A stretch of 64,000 nt of DNA from positions 310,001 through 374,000 of the forward strand of contig JAKBYX010000001.1 in assembly GCA_021840255.1 (NCBI GenBank). The letters are read 5' to 3'. The position numbers and the translations under genes were made by a program. Below the pieces are notes generated by a model, which worked only from the letters and a program-made list of their open reading frames with translations, made no database searches and was not told the origin of the DNA. The stretch comes from Nitrospirota bacterium. GTDB lineage: Bacteria > Nitrospirota > Thermodesulfovibrionia > Thermodesulfovibrionales > JdFR-88. Positions 36,327-43,409 of the stretch are shown piece by piece. Each line of letters begins with the position of its first letter. Within the stretch, counting starts at the first letter, position 1.

Positions 36327-36938
36327 TTATTCTTCCCTGTTTCCCCTCACCCACCAGTCGCTCTTGTCCGAAAACCACCAGAGCGAGGAGTCCGTCTCCA
36401 GTATCTTTCCGGCCAGTTTTCTGGCAGTTTCGGTAACCAGCCTTTTCAGCGCGAAAACCAGCCATTCATCGGCGTATTTGGAGCCCGTGTCCTTGCATTC
36501 CTTGAGGGCCAGTATGAACTCCAGTTGGTCGGCGTCCCTGGCAATGCGGGCCTCCCTGGTCTTGCCTTCCGCAAATTCCACCAGGAGCTCTTCTATCTCG
36601 GGACCAAACGGCACGCCGTTTGCCAGCTCGCTTCTGGCGCGGGACTCATCAACCTTCACGTATTTTTTATTTACGTAATTGAGGTCCCCGGTCCTTGCCT
36701 CAAGGAGGTCGTGGAAAAGCCCCATCTTTAAAAGCCGATCCTTGTCTATCTTCTCTCCGGAGGCCTTTTCCTCCATACCGCCAAGCACGTAGGTGATGCA
36801 GGCCGTGCGGAAGGAGTGTTCCGCCACGGATTCGCCCCCGGAGCCCAGGAACTGAAAGCCGCTCCTCGGTGTCCTCTTCAGCATCCCGGCCTCAAAAAGA
36901 AAATTCGCTATGCCTGTAAGAATGTCCTGTTCCTGCAC
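36327..36938 (-). CDS. HD-domain 5'-nucleotidase-like protein (YfbR/HDDC2 type)
   Basis: A 203-residue HD protein: SVAEHSFRTACITYVL provides the first His, LFHDLLEARTGDLNYVN the HD pair, and ARDADQLEFILALKE the final Asp. HDDC2/YfbR relatives dephosphorylate deoxynucleoside 5'-monophosphates. Substrate unproven here. It is convergent with amtB and follows a 61-residue gene by 2 nt. Confidence 0.83.
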   Translation of the reverse strand: MQEQDILTGIANFLFEAGMLKRTPRSGFQFLGSGGESVAEHSFRTACITYVLGGMEEKASGEKIDKDRLLKMGLFHDLLEARTGDLNYVNKKYVKVDESRARSELANGVPFGPEIEELLVEFAEGKTREARIARDADQLEFILALKECKDTGSKYADEWLVFALKRLVTETARKLAGKILETDSSLWWFSDKSDWWVRGNREE

Positions 36939-36940
36939 AC

Positions 36941-37126
36941 CTACTTCTTTCCGCGGTCTTTTCCGCGCAGGGATTTTTCAGCCGCCACTATCCTGTTTTG
37001 CTTCAGCAGAATGCTCTCTATCAACTCGGCCCTGCCTTTTATAACGGGAAGCTCCAAGTCAAGCGCGAGTTTTTTAAGTTCAAGCTCCTCCATTTTCTCA
37101 AGCTCTTTTCTCTCATTTCTGGTCAT
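36941..37126 (-). CDS. small charged protein with a SAP/Rho-N-like motif
   Basis: 61 residues, Glu/Lys-rich. The core LKKLALDLELPVIKGRAELIESILLKQ resembles SAP and Rho N-terminal helix-extended-helix motifs that bind nucleic acid. Its stop is 2 nt from the downstream HD gene, so the two are likely cotranscribed. Function otherwise unknown. Confidence 0.6.
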   Translation of the reverse strand: MTRNERKELEKMEELELKKLALDLELPVIKGRAELIESILLKQNRIVAAEKSLRGKDRGKK

Positions 37127-37203
37127 CTTTATTTCCTCCGTTTGTTAGAAGGTCGAAGATAAAAAAACCTTACACTTCCATGATGCTCACCGGCGCCCAT
37201 CCT

Positions 37204-39894
37204 CTAATGGGCCTCCGCCCAGTTGCGGCCGTACCCGGCCTCCACCAGCATGGGCACGCTCAGGTCCGCTGCCCTGCTCATCTCTTCTTTAATTATATCA
37301 GTCATCCTCGGGGCCTCCTCTTGAGGGGACTCGAAAACAAGCTCGTCATGCACCTGGAGCATGAGCCTGGTGGTGACCCGTTTAGACCCTGATGCCGCTC
37401 TCTTTTCCGCCTTCCATATGCTGATCATCGCTTTTTTTATTATATCCGCCGCGCTGCCCTGGATGGGAGAGTTCATGGCAAAGCGCTCGCCCAGCGCACG
37501 CACCCTGCGGTCCCTGCTCCGAAGCTCCGGTATGGGCCTTTTCCTGCCCGAGATGGTCCTTACATAGCCGGTCCTTTCCGCCTCTTCTATCACCCTCTTC
37601 ATGTAAGCGGCAACCCCGGTGTGCCGCTCGAAGTACCTGCTTATGTACCTGGCGGCCTCCTCGGGTGTTTTCCCGGTGGCCTGGCTCAACCCGAACGGCG
37701 TTATGCCGTAAATGACCCCGAAGTTCACGACCTTTGCAACCCTGCGGTGCTCCGGCCCGACCTTTGATGGGTCCAGACCGAATATCTCGGCCGCGGTCAT
37801 CGTGTGCACATCCGCCCCCAGGCTAAAATCCCTTTTAAGCGTCTCGTCGCCGGAGATATGCGCAAGCACCCTTAATTCTATCTGGGAATAATCCGCCGAT
37901 ATGATGTAAAAACCTTCCTCAGGGACAAAGGCCTCCCGTATCTTTCTGCCCCATTCTCCCCTGATCGGGATGTTTTGCAGATTGGGGTTCGTGCTGGAAA
38001 GCCTGCCTGTCGCGGTGACGGCCTGGTTGAACGTGGCGTGTATCCTTCCCGTGCGCGGGTTGACAAGCCCCGGAAGCACATCCACGTATGTTGTCTTCAG
38101 TTTAAACAGGGCCCGCCAGTCCAGGATCTCCCTGGGCAGCTCGTGCTCTTCCGCCAGATCTTCCAGCACGCCCACCTCCGTGGAATAACCCGTCTTTTTC
38201 TTTTTGCCTGGCGTAAGCTTAAGGACGTCAAAAAGCACATGTCCAAGCTGTTTTGGCGAGTTTATGTTGAACTCTTCGCCAGCCAGGAAGAAGATCCTCT
38301 TTTTGATTCCCTCAAGCTGCGTATCGAGTTCCCCTGACAGCTCCGCAAGCCTGCCCACGTCTACCTTAACTCCCGTCTCCTCCATCCCCGCAAGCACGCT
38401 TACAAGGGGTATCTCGTAGTCCGAATAACAGCGGGCCAACTCCTCTTGCCTGAGCCTCTCAAAGAGGACCCCTTTGACTGTGTGGACAAGCTCCGCCTCA
38501 TAGCAGGCAAAGCCCGCGGCTTCCTCCAGCGGCACGTCCGAGTACCGCCCGCCTTTTCCAACAAGCTCCCCCAGCGTCTTTTTCTTGATAGACAGGTATT
38601 CAAGCGCAATGGCCTCCAGGCTGTGGTCCTCCCTTAACGGGTTTATCAGATGCGAGGCTATCATGACGTCGTAGAGCTCCCTGCCCTTAAGCTCCACGCC
38701 AAAGTTTTTGTCTTTTTTCAAAAGGACCATCTCCAGCTTCAGGTTATGCCCGGCCTTGGGGACCAGCTCGTCTTCAAAAAGCGGCTTCAGGATCGCCAGC
38801 GCCTCTTCCGCCTTCATCTGCGCTCCATCGCATTCATGGGCAAAAGGGAGATAAAAGCCCCCATCTTTTCCTGTATAGAACGAAGCCCCGGCAACGGTCT
38901 CCTCACCGGATGGGGACCCGTCTGCCGGGGATGGGGCGTCTTCGGCAAAAAGCCTCAGGGAAAAACCCGCCCGAAGCCCCGGCAGCAGGGCCTTCAATCT
39001 TTCCGCGGAACGGACCACTTCATATTTTTTTTGCGGCGCAGCCTCCCCCGGAACGTACCTCATCAGAGACGTGAACTCAAACTCCTTGAAAAGGGCGGCC
39101 AGCGCATGCCAGTCCGGCGTGCCGGGGCTGAACAAAAAATCCTCCACATCGGCCTCGACGGGCACATCCCGGTCTATCACCGCAAGCTGCCTGGAGAGCT
39201 TTATGCTGTCTATGTTTTCCTCTATGAGCTTCCTTGTCCTTGGTCTTTTGATCCTCTCCGGATGGGCGATAAGCTCATCCAGGTCCTTAAACTGGGCGAA
39301 CAGCTCCTTTGCCGTCTTCTCCCCTACGCCCTTTACTCCGGGGATGTTGTCCGCGGCGTCACCGACCAGGGCCATGAACTCGGGTACCCTGTCGGGGGGC
39401 ACCCCGAAGCGCTCCATCACGTGCTCCGGCCCCAGGACCGCGTTTTTAATGGGGTCGTACACCCGGACCCGCTCTCCTATGAGCTGCAGCATATCCTTGT
39501 CCGCCGTGACTATATATACGTTATGGCCCGCCCTCGATGCGCGCGCCGCCAGCGTGGCTATAACGTCGTCCGCTTCGTAGCCCGGCACCTCGAAGAGTTT
39601 TACCCTGAAGGCCTCTATTACCTTTCTTATATAGGGAAGCTGCTCTATCATCTCATCGGGGGCCCCCGGCCTGTGGGCCTTGTATGCCTCGTAGAGCCTG
39701 TGCCTTTCAGTCTTGTGGGGGGTATCAAAGGAGATGGCGAGCCCGCCCGGTTGAAGGTCCCTTATTATCTTAAGCAGCATGTTCGTAAAGCCGAATATCG
39801 CATTTGTGGGGCGGCCCTTGGAGTCCGTCAGGCCGCGTATGGCGAAATAGGCCCTGTAGACATAGGAGTTGCCGTCTATGAGATAGATATCCAT
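37204..39894 (-). CDS. polA: DNA polymerase I, probably lacking proofreading
   Basis: About 896 residues. N-terminal 5' nuclease: IDGNSYVYRAYFAIRGL, GYEADDVIATL, TADKDMLQL. Then a proofreading-like domain in which the usual acidic residues are not conserved (GFSLRLFAED where DxE is expected, NLKLEM, CYEAELV), so 3' to 5' exonuclease is probably inactive. The polymerase domain is intact: motif A ISADYSQIELRVLAH, motif B RRVAKVVNFGVIYG, motif C LMLQVHDELVFE. It fills gaps and removes RNA primers. ATG 39894 is chosen over a longer upstream frame. Confidence 0.93.
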   Translation of the reverse strand: MDIYLIDGNSYVYRAYFAIRGLTDSKGRPTNAIFGFTNMLLKIIRDLQPGGLAISFDTPHKTERHRLYEAYKAHRPGAPDEMIEQLPYIRKVIEAFRVKLFEVPGYEADDVIATLAARASRAGHNVYIVTADKDMLQLIGERVRVYDPIKNAVLGPEHVMERFGVPPDRVPEFMALVGDAADNIPGVKGVGEKTAKELFAQFKDLDELIAHPERIKRPRTRKLIEENIDSIKLSRQLAVIDRDVPVEADVEDFLFSPGTPDWHALAALFKEFEFTSLMRYVPGEAAPQKKYEVVRSAERLKALLPGLRAGFSLRLFAEDAPSPADGSPSGEETVAGASFYTGKDGGFYLPFAHECDGAQMKAEEALAILKPLFEDELVPKAGHNLKLEMVLLKKDKNFGVELKGRELYDVMIASHLINPLREDHSLEAIALEYLSIKKKTLGELVGKGGRYSDVPLEEAAGFACYEAELVHTVKGVLFERLRQEELARCYSDYEIPLVSVLAGMEETGVKVDVGRLAELSGELDTQLEGIKKRIFFLAGEEFNINSPKQLGHVLFDVLKLTPGKKKKTGYSTEVGVLEDLAEEHELPREILDWRALFKLKTTYVDVLPGLVNPRTGRIHATFNQAVTATGRLSSTNPNLQNIPIRGEWGRKIREAFVPEEGFYIISADYSQIELRVLAHISGDETLKRDFSLGADVHTMTAAEIFGLDPSKVGPEHRRVAKVVNFGVIYGITPFGLSQATGKTPEEAARYISRYFERHTGVAAYMKRVIEEAERTGYVRTISGRKRPIPELRSRDRRVRALGERFAMNSPIQGSAADIIKKAMISIWKAEKRAASGSKRVTTRLMLQVHDELVFESPQEEAPRMTDIIKEEMSRAADLSVPMLVEAGYGRNWAEAH

Positions 39895-40062
39895 CAGTGC
39901 ATTGTAACATTTTGGCGGCGGGAAGCCGGCGGGATACTGCCTGTTCATTAAACTCTTTTTATGTTTTCCCGTTCAGGCTGAAAATTTCAACCACCCGCTA
40001 ATAAGACTTTTCCCAGAATGAAGATTATGAATCGAATTTTATCAGATATGGGAATATATAAT

Positions 40063-40093
40063 TTGACAAATATTAACAATATTGTTAATATTT
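40063..40093 (+). promoter_or_regulatory. promoter with palindromic operator of the decayed toxin-antitoxin locus
   Basis: TTGACA (40063-40068), a 17-nt spacer, and TAATAT (40086-40091). The spacer lies inside a 26-bp perfect palindrome (40068-40093) centred on AACAATATTGTT. The same architecture is seen in front of the intact HigBA pair at 51229-51257, which supports an autoregulatory operator. Confidence 0.8.
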
Positions 40094-40096
40094 TTT

Positions 40097-40262
40097 GTGA
40101 GCTGGGCAATCGTTTTAGATAGCGAGGGTGTTCTATTTTACGATGACCGGCCAGCGAATTGTTTTGTTGCATGGTTTTCTTAAGAAAACGCAAAGGACAC
40201 CGAAAAAGGAAATAGATACGGCGGTTGCCAGGATGAAGGAACTGATGGGAGAGCAACCATAA
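40097..40262 (+). pseudogene. HigB/RelE-type toxin remnant with an internal deletion
   Basis: GTG 40097 begins MSWAIVLD, parallel to MGWTVVVD of the intact toxin at 51223. The frame then jumps: the middle of the gene (about 167 nt by comparison with the intact copy) is missing and the reading frame changes, stopping at 40181. The correct C-terminal third is preserved in another frame from 40143 (MTGQRIVLLHGFLKKTQ to stop 40262). The toxin is therefore dead, though its promoter is intact. Confidence 0.8.
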
Positions 40263-40288
40263 GAATCCGTTTAGAGAAAGGAGAAAAA

Positions 40289-40594
40289 ATCGCAAAATTA
40301 AAAGACTTTAAAAAGATAAAAGCTGAATGGCTCAAAGATGAAGGGGTCAGGAAAGAATACGAGACCCAGAAAGAAGAATTCCAGATTGCAAACGAGGTCA
40401 TCAGGGCCAGGACGAGGGCCAAGATGACCCAGGCACAGCTCGCAAGGAAAATCGGCACAAAGACCCCTGCCATTTCAAGGCTGGAGTCACCTGGTTATGG
40501 AAAGGCCTCGCTTACAACTCTCAAGAAAGTCGCTCATGCCCTGGGATATGAAGTGCAAGTCAAATTCGTGCCAAGGAAACGAGCGCAAGCGTAA
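40289..40594 (+). pseudogene. Xre-type antitoxin copy without a normal start codon
   Basis: An open frame of 101 codons closely matching the intact antitoxin (AKLKDFKKIKAEWLKDEG ... TQAQLARKIGTKTPAISRLE). AGGAG at 40279-40283 is correctly placed, but the codon 5 nt later is ATC where the paralog has ATG. The next in-frame ATG is at codon 46 or so, inside the helix-turn-helix. Translation would rely on the rare ATC start, so it is either silent or very weakly made. Confidence 0.75.
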
Positions 40595-40673
40595 TCAGTA
40601 TAAAAAGATGCACAGAAATATGGGATGTGGATGCCTGGTTTTGTGGACGGTATCTACATTTACTTTAAAGACA

Positions 40674-40694
40674 GAGGGGGAATATTCCCCCCTC
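40674..40694. terminator. hairpin after the antitoxin remnant
   Basis: GAGGGGG-AATATT-CCCCCCTC stem with one extra C, followed on the plus strand by a short T-rich stretch (cacttttt). It probably ends transcripts from both flanks. The lipoprotein gene lies just beyond on the opposite strand. Confidence 0.6.
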
Positions 40695-40710
40695 TCACTT
40701 TTTCTCGCTC

Positions 40711-40932
40711 TTATTTTTGCGTGGTCTGCGTGGGTGTGGTTAGCGTAATGGACTCGTTAGTACAATTGCTTGTTTCCACAGTGCTGAGCTGTCTTTGTAA
40801 CTTGACCATGCATTTCTCCACGACAATCCCCCCCCGTCCGTCACTGGAAATATTGGTGACAAAAGGGCCTGCCTCGCTTGCACAGCCGGCAATCATAAGC
40901 ATAAGTAATGCAAGGGCTGCTACTTTTTTCAT
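40711..40932 (-). CDS. small hypothetical lipoprotein
   Basis: 73 residues from ATG 40932 with a lipobox: KKVAALALLMLMIAGCASE, cleaved before Cys17 or so. The mature part has few recognisable features (VTNISSDGRGGIVVEKC). A good AGGAG stands 7 nt upstream. A longer frame starting further upstream is less likely. Outer- or inner-membrane anchored. Confidence 0.72.
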   Translation of the reverse strand: MKKVAALALLMLMIAGCASEAGPFVTNISSDGRGGIVVEKCMVKLQRQLSTVETSNCTNESITLTTPTQTTQK

Positions 40933-40968
40933 TTTTTGACTCCTTTCTTTTTTGTTAAAATAGGCCAC

Positions 40969-41293
40969 GCAATTGCTGTATATTAAACAGCTGTCTCTTT
41001 TCCGTCAAGCGAAAATGAGGGCCATTTCCACATTTCTTCCGAAAATCCGCACATGGGTTGATCCGAATCTCTGATGCCTTATTCTCGAATTCCTCGCCTT
41101 CGGACAGGCGTTTATTTGTGCGGTGCTGGACGCAGTTTTGTTCATCGTGAATTCCAGGAAGCTTCCATGTTTTCACCAGAATTTATGCGTGCTTGTGGCC
41201 TTCGGCTGCGTTTACACATTAACAGTTGCCGACTTCGTTCTCCGGTTCTCGTCTTTGTTGCTTTTGGGCGCCGGGAATGAGCAGCAGATGCAG
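40969..41293. other. gene-free stretch with remnants
   Basis: Between the lipoprotein and the REP-like hairpin I see no gene with a ribosome binding site or recognisable motif. Short open frames run both ways but look like random reading. Together with the decayed toxin-antitoxin locus this suggests an old insertion region. Confidence 0.45.
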
Positions 41294-41319
41294 GTCGGGT
41301 TAGCGGAACATAACCCGAC
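41294..41319. repeat. REP-like palindrome GTCGGGTTA ... TAACCCGAC
   Basis: A 9-bp perfect stem (41294-41302 with 41311-41319) and 8-nt loop. Sequences of the form GTCGGGTTA/TAACCCGAC recur in intergenic regions of many bacteria as REP-type elements; this comparison is from memory. Confidence 0.5.
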
Positions 41320-41547
41320 ACTTCATTTATTGCCGCAAATCGCAAAGGCTATGTTTCAAGCGGAATTTGTTAATAAACAGGGACACATTCGGGACACATC
41401 CGAATGGCGCTAGTTTAAGCGGCCGCTGCTAAATTAGTATTAAACTGCGCCAGCAGCTTTTTCTTTCTTGGAGTCTGTTAGCTGAACTGTGCCAATCCAA
41501 CCGAAATAGCCGATTAGGCTAGAATACAACATTCCCAGGAGGATTGA

Positions 41548-41637
41548 ATGGAAGAGGATTTCAAGAAGTTATTGTCCCCCGATTTTGATTTTGAAGCCTT
41601 TCAAAATTTCATATATTTTTATCTGTACAAATTTTGA
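41548..41637 (+). CDS. 29-codon frame with a perfect ribosome binding site
   Basis: AGGAGG at 41537-41542 stands 5 nt before ATG 41548, giving MEEDFKKLLSPDFDFEAFQN and 9 further residues before TGA 41635. The strong start and abrupt stop suggest either a small peptide or the surviving 5' end of a longer gene. No family recognised. Confidence 0.35.
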   Translation: MEEDFKKLLSPDFDFEAFQNFIYFYLYKF

Positions 41638-41723
41638 ACATTTTTGGTTTTTTCAGGATCCCGGAGAACACCCCACATAATGCCGCTTTACACCAGAATA
41701 TGCGAGTAAATGAGCTTAAAAAG

Positions 41724-41749
41724 AAGCCGCCATCGGGCGATGGCGGCTT
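41724..41749 (-). terminator. terminator of the transglutaminase-like gene
   Basis: AAGCCGCCATCG pairs with CGATGGCGGCTT, and on the minus strand is followed by CTTTTT. A strong hairpin 7 nt past the stop at 41756. Confidence 0.8.
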
Positions 41750-41755
41750 TCTCCC

Positions 41756-42805
41756 CTAAAGCTGTTTAAAACTCATCTTGTATCCCAGGTCAAACCCGAA
41801 GAGGTCCGCGCTCAGAGGCTTGCCGTCCGCCTCGGCGTAGGGATACATGAAGTAATCGAGCCTGCCGCCCTGCTGCCTTGGGTTCAGAAGCACATCCCTC
41901 CCCGTGTAATAGACTATGCGGTTGTCGTCCACCGCGCCAAAAAAGTATTCCACCATCCCTTGCACGTCTTTCAGGTTGTTCGTCTTTTTCTGGAGCATGG
42001 CCTTTCTTACGTCCGCCGGGTCTACAGGCACCCACCCGTAACCGGGGTCGTAAAATTCCGCCCAGCAGTGCTGGTTTTTGGTCATATCGCCCGTCTTGCC
42101 CGCGGGCATCCGGATGCTGAATATCTCCCTTGCGGGCACGCCGGCGCTTCTGGCAAGCGCTACAAAGACGGAAGAAATATCCGCGCATTTGCCGCCCCTG
42201 GTGGTAATAAGCCGCTCCACCTTGCCGTATCCGCAGCCCTTTATCCCTTCATCGCGGTACATATTGGCAACTATCCAATTGTAAATGGCCCTCGCCTTCC
42301 CAACCACGCCGCTTTCATATCTGGTTATCTCCAGGGCAAGCGCCTTGACCTTCCCGCTTGTAGGCCCGAAACTGGTTGCCCTTAAGTACCGGGCGAACTC
42401 CTTTTTTGAAAAAGGCAGTTCCTGCTTCGGGAAATCCTTCATCACAAAATCCCTGCGGCTTACCTTGTAACTGTATGTGAGCACCCTTTTCCTGAACTGC
42501 CCCTTCCACTCGGCATAGAGGGCGATATTGCCGTGTTCGCCTTCCCTGTAGATGCCCTCCTTCGTGAAGTTGCCGGTTATGTTTACGTCATATATCCTCT
42601 GGTATTTGCCGGAGACGGGATAGGGTATCCAGAGCCTTACGTCTTTTGCCTTCACCGGCGCGTTCATATTGAGCTGCAAAGTGACCTCGCCCCTTCTATC
42701 CTGCGCGTATGCCCGCCTTTCAGTTGAAAATGTAACGGACGCGAAGGCCATGATGAACACTAAAACAAAGCAAGCCGTAAAAAGAGAGTTCTTGTTTTTC
42801 CTCAT
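41756..42805 (-). CDS. exported transglutaminase-like protein
   Basis: 349 residues with a signal peptide (SLFTACFVLVFIMAFASVTFS). The transglutaminase-like triad is present: Cys in RGGKCADISSVF, His in KNQHCWAEFY, Asp in VPVDPADV. Members of this superfamily are cysteine proteases or peptidoglycan-associated enzymes; the role here is not known. Leader sequence runs several hundred nt upstream on the minus strand. Confidence 0.85.
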   Translation of the reverse strand: MRKNKNSLFTACFVLVFIMAFASVTFSTERRAYAQDRRGEVTLQLNMNAPVKAKDVRLWIPYPVSGKYQRIYDVNITGNFTKEGIYREGEHGNIALYAEWKGQFRKRVLTYSYKVSRRDFVMKDFPKQELPFSKKEFARYLRATSFGPTSGKVKALALEITRYESGVVGKARAIYNWIVANMYRDEGIKGCGYGKVERLITTRGGKCADISSVFVALARSAGVPAREIFSIRMPAGKTGDMTKNQHCWAEFYDPGYGWVPVDPADVRKAMLQKKTNNLKDVQGMVEYFFGAVDDNRIVYYTGRDVLLNPRQQGGRLDYFMYPYAEADGKPLSADLFGFDLGYKMSFKQL

Positions 42806-43124
42806 AAGTTTTTGTTTTTTGCCCCCGAATTTTTTTTAATTGTTAATTTCAAGAAATTTTCAGGCAGTCCTCACCGGACGCCAAACCAAAAATTGCTCGG
42901 GTGTTTTCCGGGGGAAGTTTTAAACGGAGTTTTTGTTTTTTCTTTTTTGCTTTTTGCTGTTTCTTGCGGGGATCTTTTACAGGCTGTTCAAATGGGAGAT
43001 ATATCCCTTGGGATCTTTTTCTTCCTTATTTGAGCTGAGCGTTCCGCAAAAATAAAAAGAAAACCAAAACGGCTTCCGCGCCGGAAAACAAAAAAACCTC
43101 GACCAGGCCCTTTTCCGATGGGCC
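42806..43124. other. gene-free leader/intergenic stretch
   Basis: No gene with a ribosome binding site or recognisable motif was found. It has low-complexity A/T tracts around 42820-42840 and 42928-42965, and two terminator-like hairpins on the minus strand at its left end (see 43048-43125). Confidence 0.5.
43048..43083 (-). terminator. second hairpin plus T-run of the small minus-strand unit
   Basis: CGGC-GCGGAA-GCCG at 43083-43070 (minus reading) followed by TTTTGGTTTTCTTTTTATTTTTG. Good terminator shape for the unit that begins at the 43204-43232 promoter. Confidence 0.55.
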
Positions 43125-43125
43125 T
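43090..43125 (-). terminator. first hairpin of the small minus-strand unit, abutting the tiny frame
   Basis: AGGCCC-ATCGGAAAA-GGGCCT (minus reading, 43125-43105) followed after 8 nt by seven T residues (43096-43090). The stop codon of the 14-codon frame (43127-43125) meets the hairpin, as in attenuation leaders. Confidence 0.55.
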
Positions 43126-43169
43126 CAGCCAAAAGCCGTTTTAAAAAGTCCGGGCACGAAAACATTCAC
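43125..43169 (-). CDS. 14-codon frame with a near-perfect Shine-Dalgarno sequence
   Basis: GAAAGGAGGTGA (43187-43176) leads, after 6 nt, to GTG 43169: MNVFVPGLFKTAFG, TGA at 43127-43125. An ATG at 43165 in another frame opens 62 codons to 42977 but has a spacing of 13 nt and passes through both hairpins, so I favour the short one. The promoter is a consensus match. Either a leader peptide or a very small protein. Confidence 0.5.
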   Translation of the reverse strand: MNVFVPGLFKTAFG

Positions 43170-43203
43170 GGCCGCTCACCTCCTTTCAAGATTTATACGT
43201 AAG

Positions 43204-43232
43204 ATTATAAAAAGGCGGTTTCCGCCTGTCAA
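43204..43232 (-). promoter_or_regulatory. consensus sigma70 promoter with a palindrome in the spacer
   Basis: On the minus strand TTGACA (43232-43227), 17-nt spacer, TATAAT (43209-43204): a perfect match to consensus. The spacer begins with GGCGG-AAA-CCGCC, an inverted repeat that could bind a repressor. It directs transcription away from the DEAD-box gene. Confidence 0.85.
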
Positions 43233-43304
43233 CCGCGATACCGTTTATTTTTGATTCCCGCGGGGTCCCGCTGCCTTTAACTTGACATTGGCTTGATTTG
43301 TTTT

Positions 43305-43334
43305 TTGACATTGATTCGGCTAAAACAGCATAAT
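43305..43334 (+). promoter_or_regulatory. probable promoter of the DEAD-box helicase gene
   Basis: TTGACA at 43305-43310, 18-nt spacer, CATAAT at 43329-43334. A second TTGACA is at 43282-43287. The leader to GTG 43410 would be about 70 nt, suiting a cold-responsive RNA helicase, though no cold-box was identified. Confidence 0.65.
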
Positions 43335-43409
43335 TATAAGTTAGCATTCAAAAGAAAAAACTCAATGGATTTTCAGGGAAAATCCGCATGACCTAAAGGA
43401 GACCAGTTA

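Noticed and set aside
40969-41545. Short open frames in both directions around 41074-41413
   Set aside because: No ribosome binding sites, motifs or sensible composition; they overlap each other in several frames and span a hairpin.
42977-43165. 62-codon frame on the minus strand starting ATG 43165
   Set aside because: It is badly spaced from the Shine-Dalgarno and runs through two terminator-like hairpins. The GTG 43169 frame of 14 codons fits better.
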